A stretch of DNA of 22,605 bases from SIG510 sp045540975 (GTDB taxonomy: Bacteria > Bacillota > Clostridia > Oscillospirales > JAAYXM01), in assembly GCA_045540975.1 (NCBI GenBank), contig JAZQIE010000123.1:1-22605 (forward strand), given 5' to 3'. A model generated the notes under the pieces. The model saw nothing but the letters and a program-made list of their open reading frames with translations. It was not told the DNA's origin and did no database searches. Below, piece after piece: positions 15,147 through 22,006 of this stretch (within the stretch, counting starts at the first letter, position 1; each line of letters opens with the position of its first letter). The translations under genes and the position numbers were made by a program.

Positions 15147-16346
15147 TTATCCCTTTCTGTAATACTGCATGGGGTTGACGTCATCGCCGTTTACCAGCAC
15201 TTCAAAATGCAGATGCGCGCCGGTGGAGTAACCGGTGGAGCCGACTTTACCGATGGTGTCGCCCTTACTGACCTTTTGGCCCTTTTTGCACAGGATTTTA
15301 CTCATATGCGCATAGAGGGTACTGAATGTACCGTCATGCTGAATGACAACATAGTTTCCGTATCCGCGCGAGGACCAGCCCGCAACAACCACGGTGCCGC
15401 TTGCCGCAGCCACAATGGTGGCACTCATCGGTGCGCCGATGTCAATACCGGTGTGCATTTTACGGGTTTTGAAAATCGGGTCAAAGCGTGTGCCGTACGG
15501 GGATGTGATGCGGGAGTAGCCCGGGGTGGGCCATGCAAACTTGATGCTGGTGTAGACATTCTTCGAAGAAGAACTCTTATTTCCGCCGCCAAGCAGTTTT
15601 TTGAGTTCGGATTTGGTGCTGTTCATTGCGGCTTCCGCTTCGTTGTACGCCTTTTTGTATTCGGCTTCCTTTGTGCTGAGGTTACTCAGAAGCTGGGTTG
15701 CCTCACTGCGCTGATTCTTCAAGGTTGCCTTTTTGGAATCGAGTTTTGCCTTTGCACTGAGTTGGACTTGCTTGTCCGACTCGATTTTGGCTTTGCGTTC
15801 TTCGATTTTTGCTTTTGCTGCCTTAACTTCATCAATCAGGCGTTTATCATGGTCGATGATGCTGTTGATGACTTCCGCACGTGCAAGCATTGCGGAGAAA
15901 CTGCCCGCGGAAAGCACAACGCTGAGATAGGAAACGTTTCCTTCCTCTTCCATGACACGGATGCGCTTTTTGAACAAATCGTATTTTTGGTCCACATCCG
16001 CCTGCAACGTATCAATCTCGGCCTGAGTCTGCGAGATTTCCGCATTCAAGGTTGAAATCAAGCTGCTGATGGTTGCGATTTCTTCGTTTGTGAGCGCGAT
16101 TCGTTTGTCCAGAAGTTCTTTTTGCTCCTGCGCGCTTTTCTTCTGCGCCTGAACATTGTTGATTTTCTTCTGCAAATCTGCCTGCTGTTTTTCCAGGTTA
16201 TCCAGCTTACTGTTGAGGCTGCTGACCGTATTTGCTGCGGATGCCCCGCTCATCAACGCGATATCCAACACAAACGGCAGAATCATAAGCAGCGCCAACA
16301 CGATGGCAATTACCGAAGCAACGATTCTGATATGTTTTTGTTTCAA
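15147..16346 (-). CDS. Coiled-coil M23 (LytM) peptidoglycan endopeptidase, FtsEX partner type
   Basis: Exported wall hydrolase of 399 residues. I start at TTG 16346, eight bases after a GGAGGTG site; an in-frame TTG at 16379 would place that site inside the gene. A transmembrane signal lies at about 8-32. Residues about 37-255 are a long coiled coil, interrupted near 138-165 by a short non-coiled part (SYLSVVLSAGSFSAML) as in PcsB/EnvC/RipC-type partners of FtsX. A Ser/Gly linker leads to the M23 domain: His298 and Asp302 (HTGID), His347 (YAH), His378 and His380 (HLHFE). All zinc and catalytic residues are present, so it should be active once relieved by FtsEX. It lies 66 bases after ftsX. 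Role: septal or elongation peptidoglycan cleavage. Confidence 0.94.
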   Translation of the reverse strand: MKQKHIRIVASVIAIVLALLMILPFVLDIALMSGASAANTVSSLNSKLDNLEKQQADLQKKINNVQAQKKSAQEQKELLDKRIALTNEEIATISSLISTLNAEISQTQAEIDTLQADVDQKYDLFKKRIRVMEEEGNVSYLSVVLSAGSFSAMLARAEVINSIIDHDKRLIDEVKAAKAKIEERKAKIESDKQVQLSAKAKLDSKKATLKNQRSEATQLLSNLSTKEAEYKKAYNEAEAAMNSTKSELKKLLGGGNKSSSSKNVYTSIKFAWPTPGYSRITSPYGTRFDPIFKTRKMHTGIDIGAPMSATIVAAASGTVVVAGWSSRGYGNYVVIQHDGTFSTLYAHMSKILCKKGQKVSKGDTIGKVGSTGYSTGAHLHFEVLVNGDDVNPMQYYRKG

Positions 16347-16412
16347 GTAACGACACCTCCGTACAAGAGATTGTATCAACCGTTTCGATGAATGTTTGTA
16401 AAACCGTGTCGA

Positions 16413-17300
16413 TTACACACGCAGATATTTCCGCATAGTGATTCCGCTGCCGACACCGCCGACCAAAATGCCGACCGCCGCAAACATGAGCGCAATGATT
16501 TTCCACACCGCACCGAAGCCGATGAGGGAGAAGATGGAGAAGTCTGCGAGTACCACACGAACCAGATACTCATACAGCCCCCATTGGATGAGCATTGCGA
16601 TGAGCGCGCCCGCCGCACCGAGAATCATACCTTCCAGCATGAACGGAGCGCGGATGAAACCGTTTTGCGCACCGATCATCTTCATGATTGCGATTTCCTC
16701 TTTGCGGTTGAAGATGGTGAGGTTGACCGTATTGGAAATGATGAACACGGAAACAAGCACCAGCATGAGAATGAGCGCGAGGCATACCGCGGTGACGATA
16801 TGGCGCAACTGGATGATTTTATCCGAAATATCGGTACGCGCCTGCACATCCGCAATTCCCTCCACTCCGCGGAGGAGCTCTGCGGTTTGCTGTGTCAGGG
16901 CTTGGTTTTCCATGGTGATGACATAACGGTTACGGAGCGGATTGTCTTCCCCCAGACCGTCCAGCAAGCTGCTGTCTTCCCCAAGCTCTACGCGGAATTC
17001 TTCCAACGCTTGCTCGCGAGAGACGTACTGAGCATCTGTGACATTCTCCACCGCTTTAATCTTCGGCGCAATTGCCTGCGCTTGCTCTTGGGTGTAGGTT
17101 TCGTTGACAAAGACAACCACCTGATTTTTGTCTTCCACTTCCTGCAGCATCCGATCCACATTCATTGTGAGCAGGGTGAAGCTGCCCATCATGAGAAGGC
17201 ACGCCATGATGATACCGCACGCCGCCATACTCATTAAGCGGTGGGTGAAGATGCTGGAAAATGCTTCCCGAAAGAAATAGGAAATATTATACAGTTTCAT
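16413..17300 (-). CDS. ftsX: Cell division ABC permease FtsX
   Basis: A 295-residue FtsX, the membrane half of the FtsEX complex that activates outer wall hydrolases. Start ATG 17300 (MKLYNISYFFREAF, the family opening); an upstream GTG at 17327 is inside ftsE. One TM at about 22-45, an extracytoplasmic domain (about 46-170) that should bind the coiled coil of the M23 protein, then three TMs (residues about 175-295) with the cytoplasmic loop TIFNRKEEIAIMKMIGAQNGF typical of the family. It overlaps the ftsE end by 14 bases. Complete. Confidence 0.96.
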   Translation of the reverse strand: MKLYNISYFFREAFSSIFTHRLMSMAACGIIMACLLMMGSFTLLTMNVDRMLQEVEDKNQVVVFVNETYTQEQAQAIAPKIKAVENVTDAQYVSREQALEEFRVELGEDSSLLDGLGEDNPLRNRYVITMENQALTQQTAELLRGVEGIADVQARTDISDKIIQLRHIVTAVCLALILMLVLVSVFIISNTVNLTIFNRKEEIAIMKMIGAQNGFIRAPFMLEGMILGAAGALIAMLIQWGLYEYLVRVVLADFSIFSLIGFGAVWKIIALMFAAVGILVGGVGSGITMRKYLRV

Positions 17301-17976
17301 TTTGATAATACCCACCTGTCTTGTCACTGATAATGCGGCCTTCCTCGATTGCGACTACGCGCTTCGAGAACATATCCACCAATTCACGGGCATGGGTGAC
17401 AACCAAGACCGTGGTGCCGAGTTCGTTGATTTGCTCTAACAGTTGCATGATATCGAGCGCCATTCTCGGGTCGAGATTTCCTGTCGGCTCGTCTGCAATA
17501 ATCATTCTCGGGTTATTGACCAGCGCACGCGCAATGGCAACGCGCTGCTGCTCACCGCCGGAAAGCTGAGTGGGCAGCGATTGTGCTTTATGGTCCAGAC
17601 CGACCAGATTCAGCACATACGGAACACGTTTTTTGATAAGACGCGGAGATGCACCTACCGCGCGCATCGCAAACGCGACATTTTCATAAACGGTTTTCTT
17701 CTCAATGAGGCGGAAATCCTGAAACACAATGCCGATGGTACGGCGGAGTTTCGGGATGTCCCGTTCTTTGATTTTATGGAGATTATAGCCGTTGACAACA
17801 CCTCTCCCCGAGGTCATCTTCACTTCGCTGGTAAGGGTCTTGACAATGGTGGATTTACCGGATGCAGAGGTTCCGACCAGAAAAACAAATTCACCGTCAT
17901 CAATACGCAGGTTAATCCCCTGCAATGCGGGAGTGCCGTTTTCATAGACCTTGCATACGTCAAGCAAGCGAACCAT
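17287..17976 (-). CDS. ftsE: Cell division ATP-binding protein FtsE
   Basis: ATPase of FtsEX, 229 residues. Start is ATG 17976 (MVRLLDVCKVYENG), since the ribosome site AAAGG touches the ATG four codons upstream. Walker A is GTSASGKST at 35-43, which replaces the usual third-position Gly (GPSGAGKST) with Ala; the Gly-Lys-Ser/Thr is kept. The Q-loop VFQDF, signature LSGGEQQRVAIARA, Walker B MIIADEPTGNLD and switch His in VVTH are intact. It begins 27 bases after the PucR-type regulator, with no terminator between, so the two are probably co-transcribed. Confidence 0.97.
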   Translation of the reverse strand: MVRLLDVCKVYENGTPALQGINLRIDDGEFVFLVGTSASGKSTIVKTLTSEVKMTSGRGVVNGYNLHKIKERDIPKLRRTIGIVFQDFRLIEKKTVYENVAFAMRAVGASPRLIKKRVPYVLNLVGLDHKAQSLPTQLSGGEQQRVAIARALVNNPRMIIADEPTGNLDPRMALDIMQLLEQINELGTTVLVVTHARELVDMFSKRVVAIEEGRIISDKTGGYYQNETV

Positions 17977-18003
17977 AAAAATGCTCATCCTTTCTTTTGA
18001 TTC

Positions 18004-19080
18004 TTAAAAGACTACCTCGTTGTTGGACAAATATTTTTTTACCATGAGCGCGACCTTGAAAACGATTGCATGGTCAAATTCGCGCAAATCCAAGCCGGTA
18101 ATTTTCTTAATCTTCTCCAAACGGTAGACCAAAGTATTGCGATGGACAAAAAGTTTGCGCGAGGTCTCCGATACGTTTAAGTTGTTCTCAAAGAATTTCT
18201 GGATGGTGAACAGGGTTTCCTGATCGAGCGCATCAATGGAATTCTTCTTGAATACTTCGGAGAGGAACATTTCGCACAGAGTGGTCGGGAGTTGATAAAT
18301 CAAACGCCCGATACCAAGGTTTTCATAACTGATGATGTTCTTTTCGGTATCAAACACCTTGCCGACTTCAAGCGCACTTTCCGCTTCTTTGTAGGAAACC
18401 GCAAGGTCCTTCAGATTTGCCGCAACCGTACCGATGCCGATGACGGTTTTAATGAAGAGTTCGGAATTGATGGTCTCTTCAATGGTTTTTGCGATGCGGA
18501 TGAATTCCTTCGCATCGGAATGCGCCTGAACCTCCTTGATTAACACAAGGTCACGCTCGCTGACGCTCAACACGAAATCGCGCTGTTTTTCCGGGAACAT
18601 ATTCTGCAGGATATCCACCGCCGCAATATCGGTTTTATCGACTTGGCGAACGAGGAATACCACGCGCGGAACATCCGCGGGGAAATTCAGTTCATTGGAG
18701 CGGACATAGATATCGCCGGGCAGGATATTATCCAAAATGATGTTTTTGACGAAGGTTGCCTTGTCATGCTTTTCATCGTAGTAATTCTTGGCATTGTTGA
18801 GCGCGACAGCCGCCATATGGCAAAGGCTTTCCGCCTGTGCATCCTCGCCTTCCACAAATACCGCAAAATCGAAGCGCACACTCAAACCCGCAAGTGCTTT
18901 ATATGTATAGCCGCCGTGCTTGACGGTCACATCTCCGGCATCGTAAATCCGAGAAGCAACCTCTTCGTACACCGCGCCCATTTTGGTCAAATCGGAGCAG
19001 GCAACAACAGCCCCTGTGGAATCCAAAACACCGATGGTACGGGTGGTTGCATCCTTCATTTGCCAAACGATGCTCTGCAT
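18004..19080 (-). CDS. PucR/CdaR-type transcriptional regulator
   Basis: A 358-residue predicted DNA-binding regulator. The start is taken as ATG 19080, with AGGA six bases upstream; GTG 19095 or ATG 19083 are alternatives. The N-terminal ~110 residues (GVLDSTGAVVACSD, then KHGGYTYKALAG) look like the sugar-diacid/CdaR-type sensor fold, followed by a degenerate GGDEF-like middle (about 145-255). The last ~60 residues form the PucR C-terminal helix-turn-helix: LNVSETSRKLFVHRNTLVYRLEKI, which is the family hallmark. The ligand is not known. It sits directly upstream of ftsE and has its own promoter, so it may control itself and the cell-wall genes. Confidence 0.9.
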   Translation of the reverse strand: MQSIVWQMKDATTRTIGVLDSTGAVVACSDLTKMGAVYEEVASRIYDAGDVTVKHGGYTYKALAGLSVRFDFAVFVEGEDAQAESLCHMAAVALNNAKNYYDEKHDKATFVKNIILDNILPGDIYVRSNELNFPADVPRVVFLVRQVDKTDIAAVDILQNMFPEKQRDFVLSVSERDLVLIKEVQAHSDAKEFIRIAKTIEETINSELFIKTVIGIGTVAANLKDLAVSYKEAESALEVGKVFDTEKNIISYENLGIGRLIYQLPTTLCEMFLSEVFKKNSIDALDQETLFTIQKFFENNLNVSETSRKLFVHRNTLVYRLEKIKKITGLDLREFDHAIVFKVALMVKKYLSNNEVVF

Positions 19081-19119
19081 CATTCTTCCTGACACCTATA
19101 TCACCCCATGTTAATTTTG

Positions 19120-19147
19120 ATTATACTACATCATATATCATAACAAA
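19120..19147 (-). promoter_or_regulatory. Likely promoter of the PucR-ftsEX operon
   Basis: Perfect TATAAT on the minus strand (19125-19120) with a weak TTTGTT (19147-19142) 16 bases upstream. An alternative pair, TTCGAC and TATGAT, lies nearby. The weak -35 box suggests an activator. Confidence 0.55.
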
Positions 19148-19194
19148 CTTTTGTCGAAAAAGCAACGAAAAGAATGTAAACAAACTGCAAAAAC

Positions 19195-19231
19195 AGAAAA
19201 AACCTCCCGAGGCTCTGCTGCCTCGGGAGGT
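19195..19231 (-). terminator. Terminator after the MsmK-type gene
   Basis: A 12-pair GC-rich stem at 19202-19231 (CCTCCCGAGGC and complement, six-base loop) followed on the minus strand by TTTTTT. A strong intrinsic terminator 13 bases after the stop. Confidence 0.95.
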
Positions 19232-19244
19232 AACAAGAATCGAA

Positions 19245-20357
19245 TTAGTTGGTGATGGTCTTTTCGGTTTCCTTGTCGAAGAGATGAATCTTGTTGGTAT
19301 CGAAAGCGATCTTGATGGTGTCGCCCGGCTTGGTGTGTGCGCGCGGGGAAACACGAGCAACAAAGTTCTTGCCTTCGCAGATGAGGTGCAGGTGAGTTTC
19401 TGCGCCCATCATTTCGGAAACTTCGACCTTTGCTTCTGCCAAAGCATCCGGGAACTGGCTGATGAAGATTTCTTCGTCATGCATGGATTCCGGACGGATA
19501 CCGACCAGAACTTCCTTGCCGATGTAAGCCAGAACTTCCGGCTTTCTGCCCTTGCCTTCCGGCAGAGCGAGCTTGGTGTCGCCGAGGTTGACGTAGGTCA
19601 CGCCGTTTTCGTCGGTCAGCTTTGCTTCGAAGATGTTCATCTGCGGGGAACCCATGAAGGTTGCAACGAACAGGTTTGCCGGAGTGTTGTAAAGAACATC
19701 CGGAGCAGCAATCTGCTGAACGAAACCGTCCTTCATAACAACGATACGGGTACCCATGGTCATTGCTTCGACCTGGTCATGGGTAACGTAGATGAAGGTG
19801 GTAGCCAGTCTCTGATGGAGTTTGGAAAGCTCGGAACGCATGGAAGCACGGAGCTTAGCATCCAGGTTGGAGAGCGGCTCGTCGAGAAGGAAGACCTTCG
19901 GGTTACGAACGATTGCACGGCCGAGTGCAACACGCTGACGCTGACCGCCGGACAGAGCCTTCGGCTTACGGTCGAGCAGGTGCTCGATTTCGAGGATGCG
20001 TGCAGCCTCTTCAACGCGGCGGCGGATTTCATCCTTCGGGGTCTTGCGCAGCTTCAGACCGAATGCCATGTTTTCGTAAACGGTCATGTGCGGATACAGA
20101 GCGTAGTTCTGGAACACCATTGCGATGTCGCGATCCTTCGGAGCGATATCGTTGACCAGAACGTCATCGATGTAGAGTTCGCCTTCGGAAATTTCTTCCA
20201 GACCTGCGATCATACGCAGAGTGGTGGACTTACCGCAGCCGGACGGACCGACCAGAATAACAAACTCTTTGTCTTCGATTTCGATGCTGAAATCGGAAAC
20301 AGCGGTAACGCCGCCCGCAAAACGCTTATAAAGGTTTTTCAGGGATAAACTAGACAT
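19245..20357 (-). CDS. Sugar ABC transporter ATP-binding protein (MsmK/UgpC type)
   Basis: A 370-residue CUT1-family ATPase that powers carbohydrate uptake. Start is ATG 20357 (MSSLSLKNLYKRF) behind GGAGG; an ORF reaching further upstream has no ribosome site. Walker A GPSGCGKST at 37-45, Q-loop MVFQNYALYPH, signature LSGGQRQR at 135-142, Walker B VFLLDE at 155-160, switch His193, then a C-terminal MalK-type regulatory/OB region (VLVGIRPESMHDEE). Codons are strongly biased to C-ending and AAG forms compared with neighbours, as in highly expressed genes. It stands alone, with promoter and terminator and no permease or binding protein, which fits a shared ATPase serving several sugar importers elsewhere (known for MsmK of Firmicutes). 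Sugar range is not readable. Confidence 0.95.
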   Translation of the reverse strand: MSSLSLKNLYKRFAGGVTAVSDFSIEIEDKEFVILVGPSGCGKSTTLRMIAGLEEISEGELYIDDVLVNDIAPKDRDIAMVFQNYALYPHMTVYENMAFGLKLRKTPKDEIRRRVEEAARILEIEHLLDRKPKALSGGQRQRVALGRAIVRNPKVFLLDEPLSNLDAKLRASMRSELSKLHQRLATTFIYVTHDQVEAMTMGTRIVVMKDGFVQQIAAPDVLYNTPANLFVATFMGSPQMNIFEAKLTDENGVTYVNLGDTKLALPEGKGRKPEVLAYIGKEVLVGIRPESMHDEEIFISQFPDALAEAKVEVSEMMGAETHLHLICEGKNFVARVSPRAHTKPGDTIKIAFDTNKIHLFDKETEKTITN

Positions 20358-20412
20358 GTAAAATGACCTCCAATTATTTTTGGGCGCAACACGACCCAAT
20401 CCATTTGAAACT

Positions 20413-20421
20413 ATTGTAGCA
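20413..20421 (-). promoter_or_regulatory. Extended -10 promoter of the MsmK-type gene
   Basis: Minus strand TGC-TACAAT, 56 bases upstream of ATG 20357. The TGn extension can compensate for the absence of a good -35 at 17 bases. No clear cre site found. Confidence 0.5.
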
Positions 20422-20511
20422 CTATTTTTCGTTTTCGTATAGTCACGGAATTCACAAATCTTTCGAGTTTGATTTGTACAATCTGCCATGAAATTTGAAC
20501 AAAAAGTTAAC

Positions 20512-21231
20512 TCACAGCTGCGCCTGACGTTTGAGATGCTCCTCCTCCGACCGGGTCAGTGCGCGAAACTCTCCGACTGCCAGCGATGGGTCAAGCACAA
20601 CACCTGCAACGGAAAGGCGTTTTAAGTACTGTACGCGGCAGCCGCGTGCAAGACACATTTTCTTGACCTGATGGAATCTCCCCTCTTGCACGGTAACCTC
20701 CGCCTCGGATGGAGACTCCAAAATCCGCAGGAGTGCAGGCATGGTTTGATAATCCCCGTCTATGATGACACCCTCACGGAATGCGGTCACGTCCGTTTCA
20801 TCAAACTCCCCGTCCACGCGGACATAATAGACTTTATCCACATGACGGCGCGGACTCATAAGACCGTGGGCAAGCTGCCCGTCATTGGTGAGAAGGAGAA
20901 ATCCCTCCGCGTCTTTATCAAGTCTTCCCGCGGGAAACAGTTTGAGTTTTTGATACTGTGCAGGCAGCAAATCCAACGCAACCTTGTCTTTTCGGTCTTC
21001 GGTTGCGGAAAGTACTCCCGCAGGTTTATTGAGCATGATGTAATGATACTCCCGAAAATTCAGCGCCTCTCCGCAAACGAGAATGTCCGCATCTTCCTCG
21101 CATTTGGTTTCGGGTCTTGTGATGCACACACCGTTTACGCTGACACGTCCGGTGCGGATATAATCTTTCGCCTGACTTCTTGTGTATTTCCCGCTTGCAC
21201 TGAGCAGGCGGTCCAACCGTGACAATGCCAT
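20512..21231 (-). CDS. 16S/23S rRNA pseudouridine synthase (RsuA/RluB family)
   Basis: A 239-residue enzyme converting uridine to pseudouridine in rRNA. An N-terminal S4 RNA-binding domain (about 3-50, RLDRLLSASGKYTRSQAKDYI) is joined to the catalytic domain with Asp105 in GRLDKDAEG, the family's nucleophile motif, and later the conserved KVYYVRV and EGRFHQVKKMC motifs. The short length and sequence favour RsuA (16S Psi516) over RluB, but this cannot be decided here. Start ATG 21231 behind AAAGGAGG. It has its own promoter facing away from the ribbon-helix-helix gene. No terminator is evident before the MsmK promoter, so some read-through is possible. Confidence 0.93.
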   Translation of the reverse strand: MALSRLDRLLSASGKYTRSQAKDYIRTGRVSVNGVCITRPETKCEEDADILVCGEALNFREYHYIMLNKPAGVLSATEDRKDKVALDLLPAQYQKLKLFPAGRLDKDAEGFLLLTNDGQLAHGLMSPRRHVDKVYYVRVDGEFDETDVTAFREGVIIDGDYQTMPALLRILESPSEAEVTVQEGRFHQVKKMCLARGCRVQYLKRLSVAGVVLDPSLAVGEFRALTRSEEEHLKRQAQL

Positions 21232-21257
21232 GTTGCGCCTCCTTTCCGTTTTTTGAT

Positions 21258-21286
21258 AGTGTAGCACATTTTTGTCCGCTTGTAAA
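21258..21286 (-). promoter_or_regulatory. Promoter of the rsuA-type gene
   Basis: Minus strand TTTACA (21286-21281), 17-base spacer, TACACT (21263-21258) with an extended TGn just upstream of the -10. It lies 27 bases before ATG 21231 in the divergent intergenic region. Confidence 0.75.
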
Positions 21287-21305
21287 CTTTGTTTGAATAA
21301 TTATA

Positions 21306-21324
21306 TAATTTGCTTGACAAATTA
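21306..21324. promoter_or_regulatory. Inverted repeat over the -35 box (candidate operator)
   Basis: Seven-base arms TAATTTG and CAAATTA with a five-base spacer, overlapping the plus-strand -35 box (21314-21319). A perfect 12-base palindrome AATTATATAATT at 21299-21310 overlaps its left arm. Its place suits a repressor site; the encoded ribbon-helix-helix protein is the obvious candidate. Not a CIRCE or CtsR site. Confidence 0.5.
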
Positions 21325-21341
21325 ATAGAACATGATATACT
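21314..21341 (+). promoter_or_regulatory. Promoter of the ribbon-helix-helix/clpB unit
   Basis: TTGACA (21314-21319), 16-base spacer, TATACT (21336-21341), 24 bases before ATG 21366. It is a sigma-A-type promoter. Confidence 0.82.
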
Positions 21342-21365
21342 CGAATCAGAAAGGAAGTGAGTACC

Positions 21366-21995
21366 ATGAGCAAAAGTGTATACAGTCTGGTTTTGATGGA
21401 CCGCTTGGTGGAAGAGGTCGACCGACTCGCATATATAAAAGGTACCAGCCGCAGCAATCTGATCAATCAGATTTTGGCGGAGGCGCTTTCGTTTGTCACA
21501 CCCGAAAAGCGCATTTCGGATATTTTTGCACGTTTGGAATCTGTCATGGGCACGGCTGACGGATTCAAACTGAGTTTGCAAAGCGGGGATTCCATGCTCT
21601 CGCTTCAAAGCTCTCTCCGTTACAAATACAATCCCACCATCCGTTATCAGCTTGCGCTGTACCGAAATCCCGAGGATGCCTTCGGTGAATTGCGCGTATA
21701 CTTCCGCACCAAAAGTCCTGCCCTGCTCGAGCATCTGACCCGATTCTTTGTGTTTTGGGCGAAACTTGAAGCCGCAGTGAGCGGACGTGAGATTGCATAC
21801 GAGATTTCGCCGGGCAAACTGGTACGAAAACTCTATGCAAACAGCGGTGACCCAGAATTGCTGGCAGACGGTTGCGCGCGGTATATCACGCTGTTTGACA
21901 CCGCGCTGAAGCTTTATTTTGACAATCCCGCACGGAGCGGTGAGATTCACGCGATGTGTCTTGACTATTATCGAAAACGGAATGCAATTTCTTAG
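21366..21995 (+). CDS. Ribbon-helix-helix-like protein upstream of clpB
   Basis: Unnamed 209-residue protein. Start ATG 21366 behind AAGGAAG; the GTG at 21357 lies inside that site. Residues about 3-45 (SVYSLVLMDRLVEEVDRLA, then GTSRSNLINQILAEAL) fit a ribbon-helix-helix DNA-binding fold: one strand, a helix, the GTSRSN turn and a second helix. The remaining ~160 residues have no motif I recognise but look globular with many aromatic residues (LRVYFRTKS, RFFVFWAKLEAAV). It starts just after a promoter and ends 11 bases before clpB, so the two form an operon. It may be a repressor of its own operon; the inverted repeat over the -35 supports this. Function is inferred. Confidence 0.82.
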   Translation: MSKSVYSLVLMDRLVEEVDRLAYIKGTSRSNLINQILAEALSFVTPEKRISDIFARLESVMGTADGFKLSLQSGDSMLSLQSSLRYKYNPTIRYQLALYRNPEDAFGELRVYFRTKSPALLEHLTRFFVFWAKLEAAVSGREIAYEISPGKLVRKLYANSGDPELLADGCARYITLFDTALKLYFDNPARSGEIHAMCLDYYRKRNAIS

Positions 21996-22006
21996 GAGGT
22001 GCTGAT

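Noticed and set aside
19047..20348. 433-codon plus-strand ORF
   Set aside because: Shadow of the MsmK-type ATPase gene on the minus strand, which has all ABC motifs, a ribosome site and a terminator.
20358..20511. Catabolite-control (cre) site upstream of the MsmK-type gene
   Set aside because: The AT-rich stretch containing GAAAACG is not palindromic and does not match the cre consensus.
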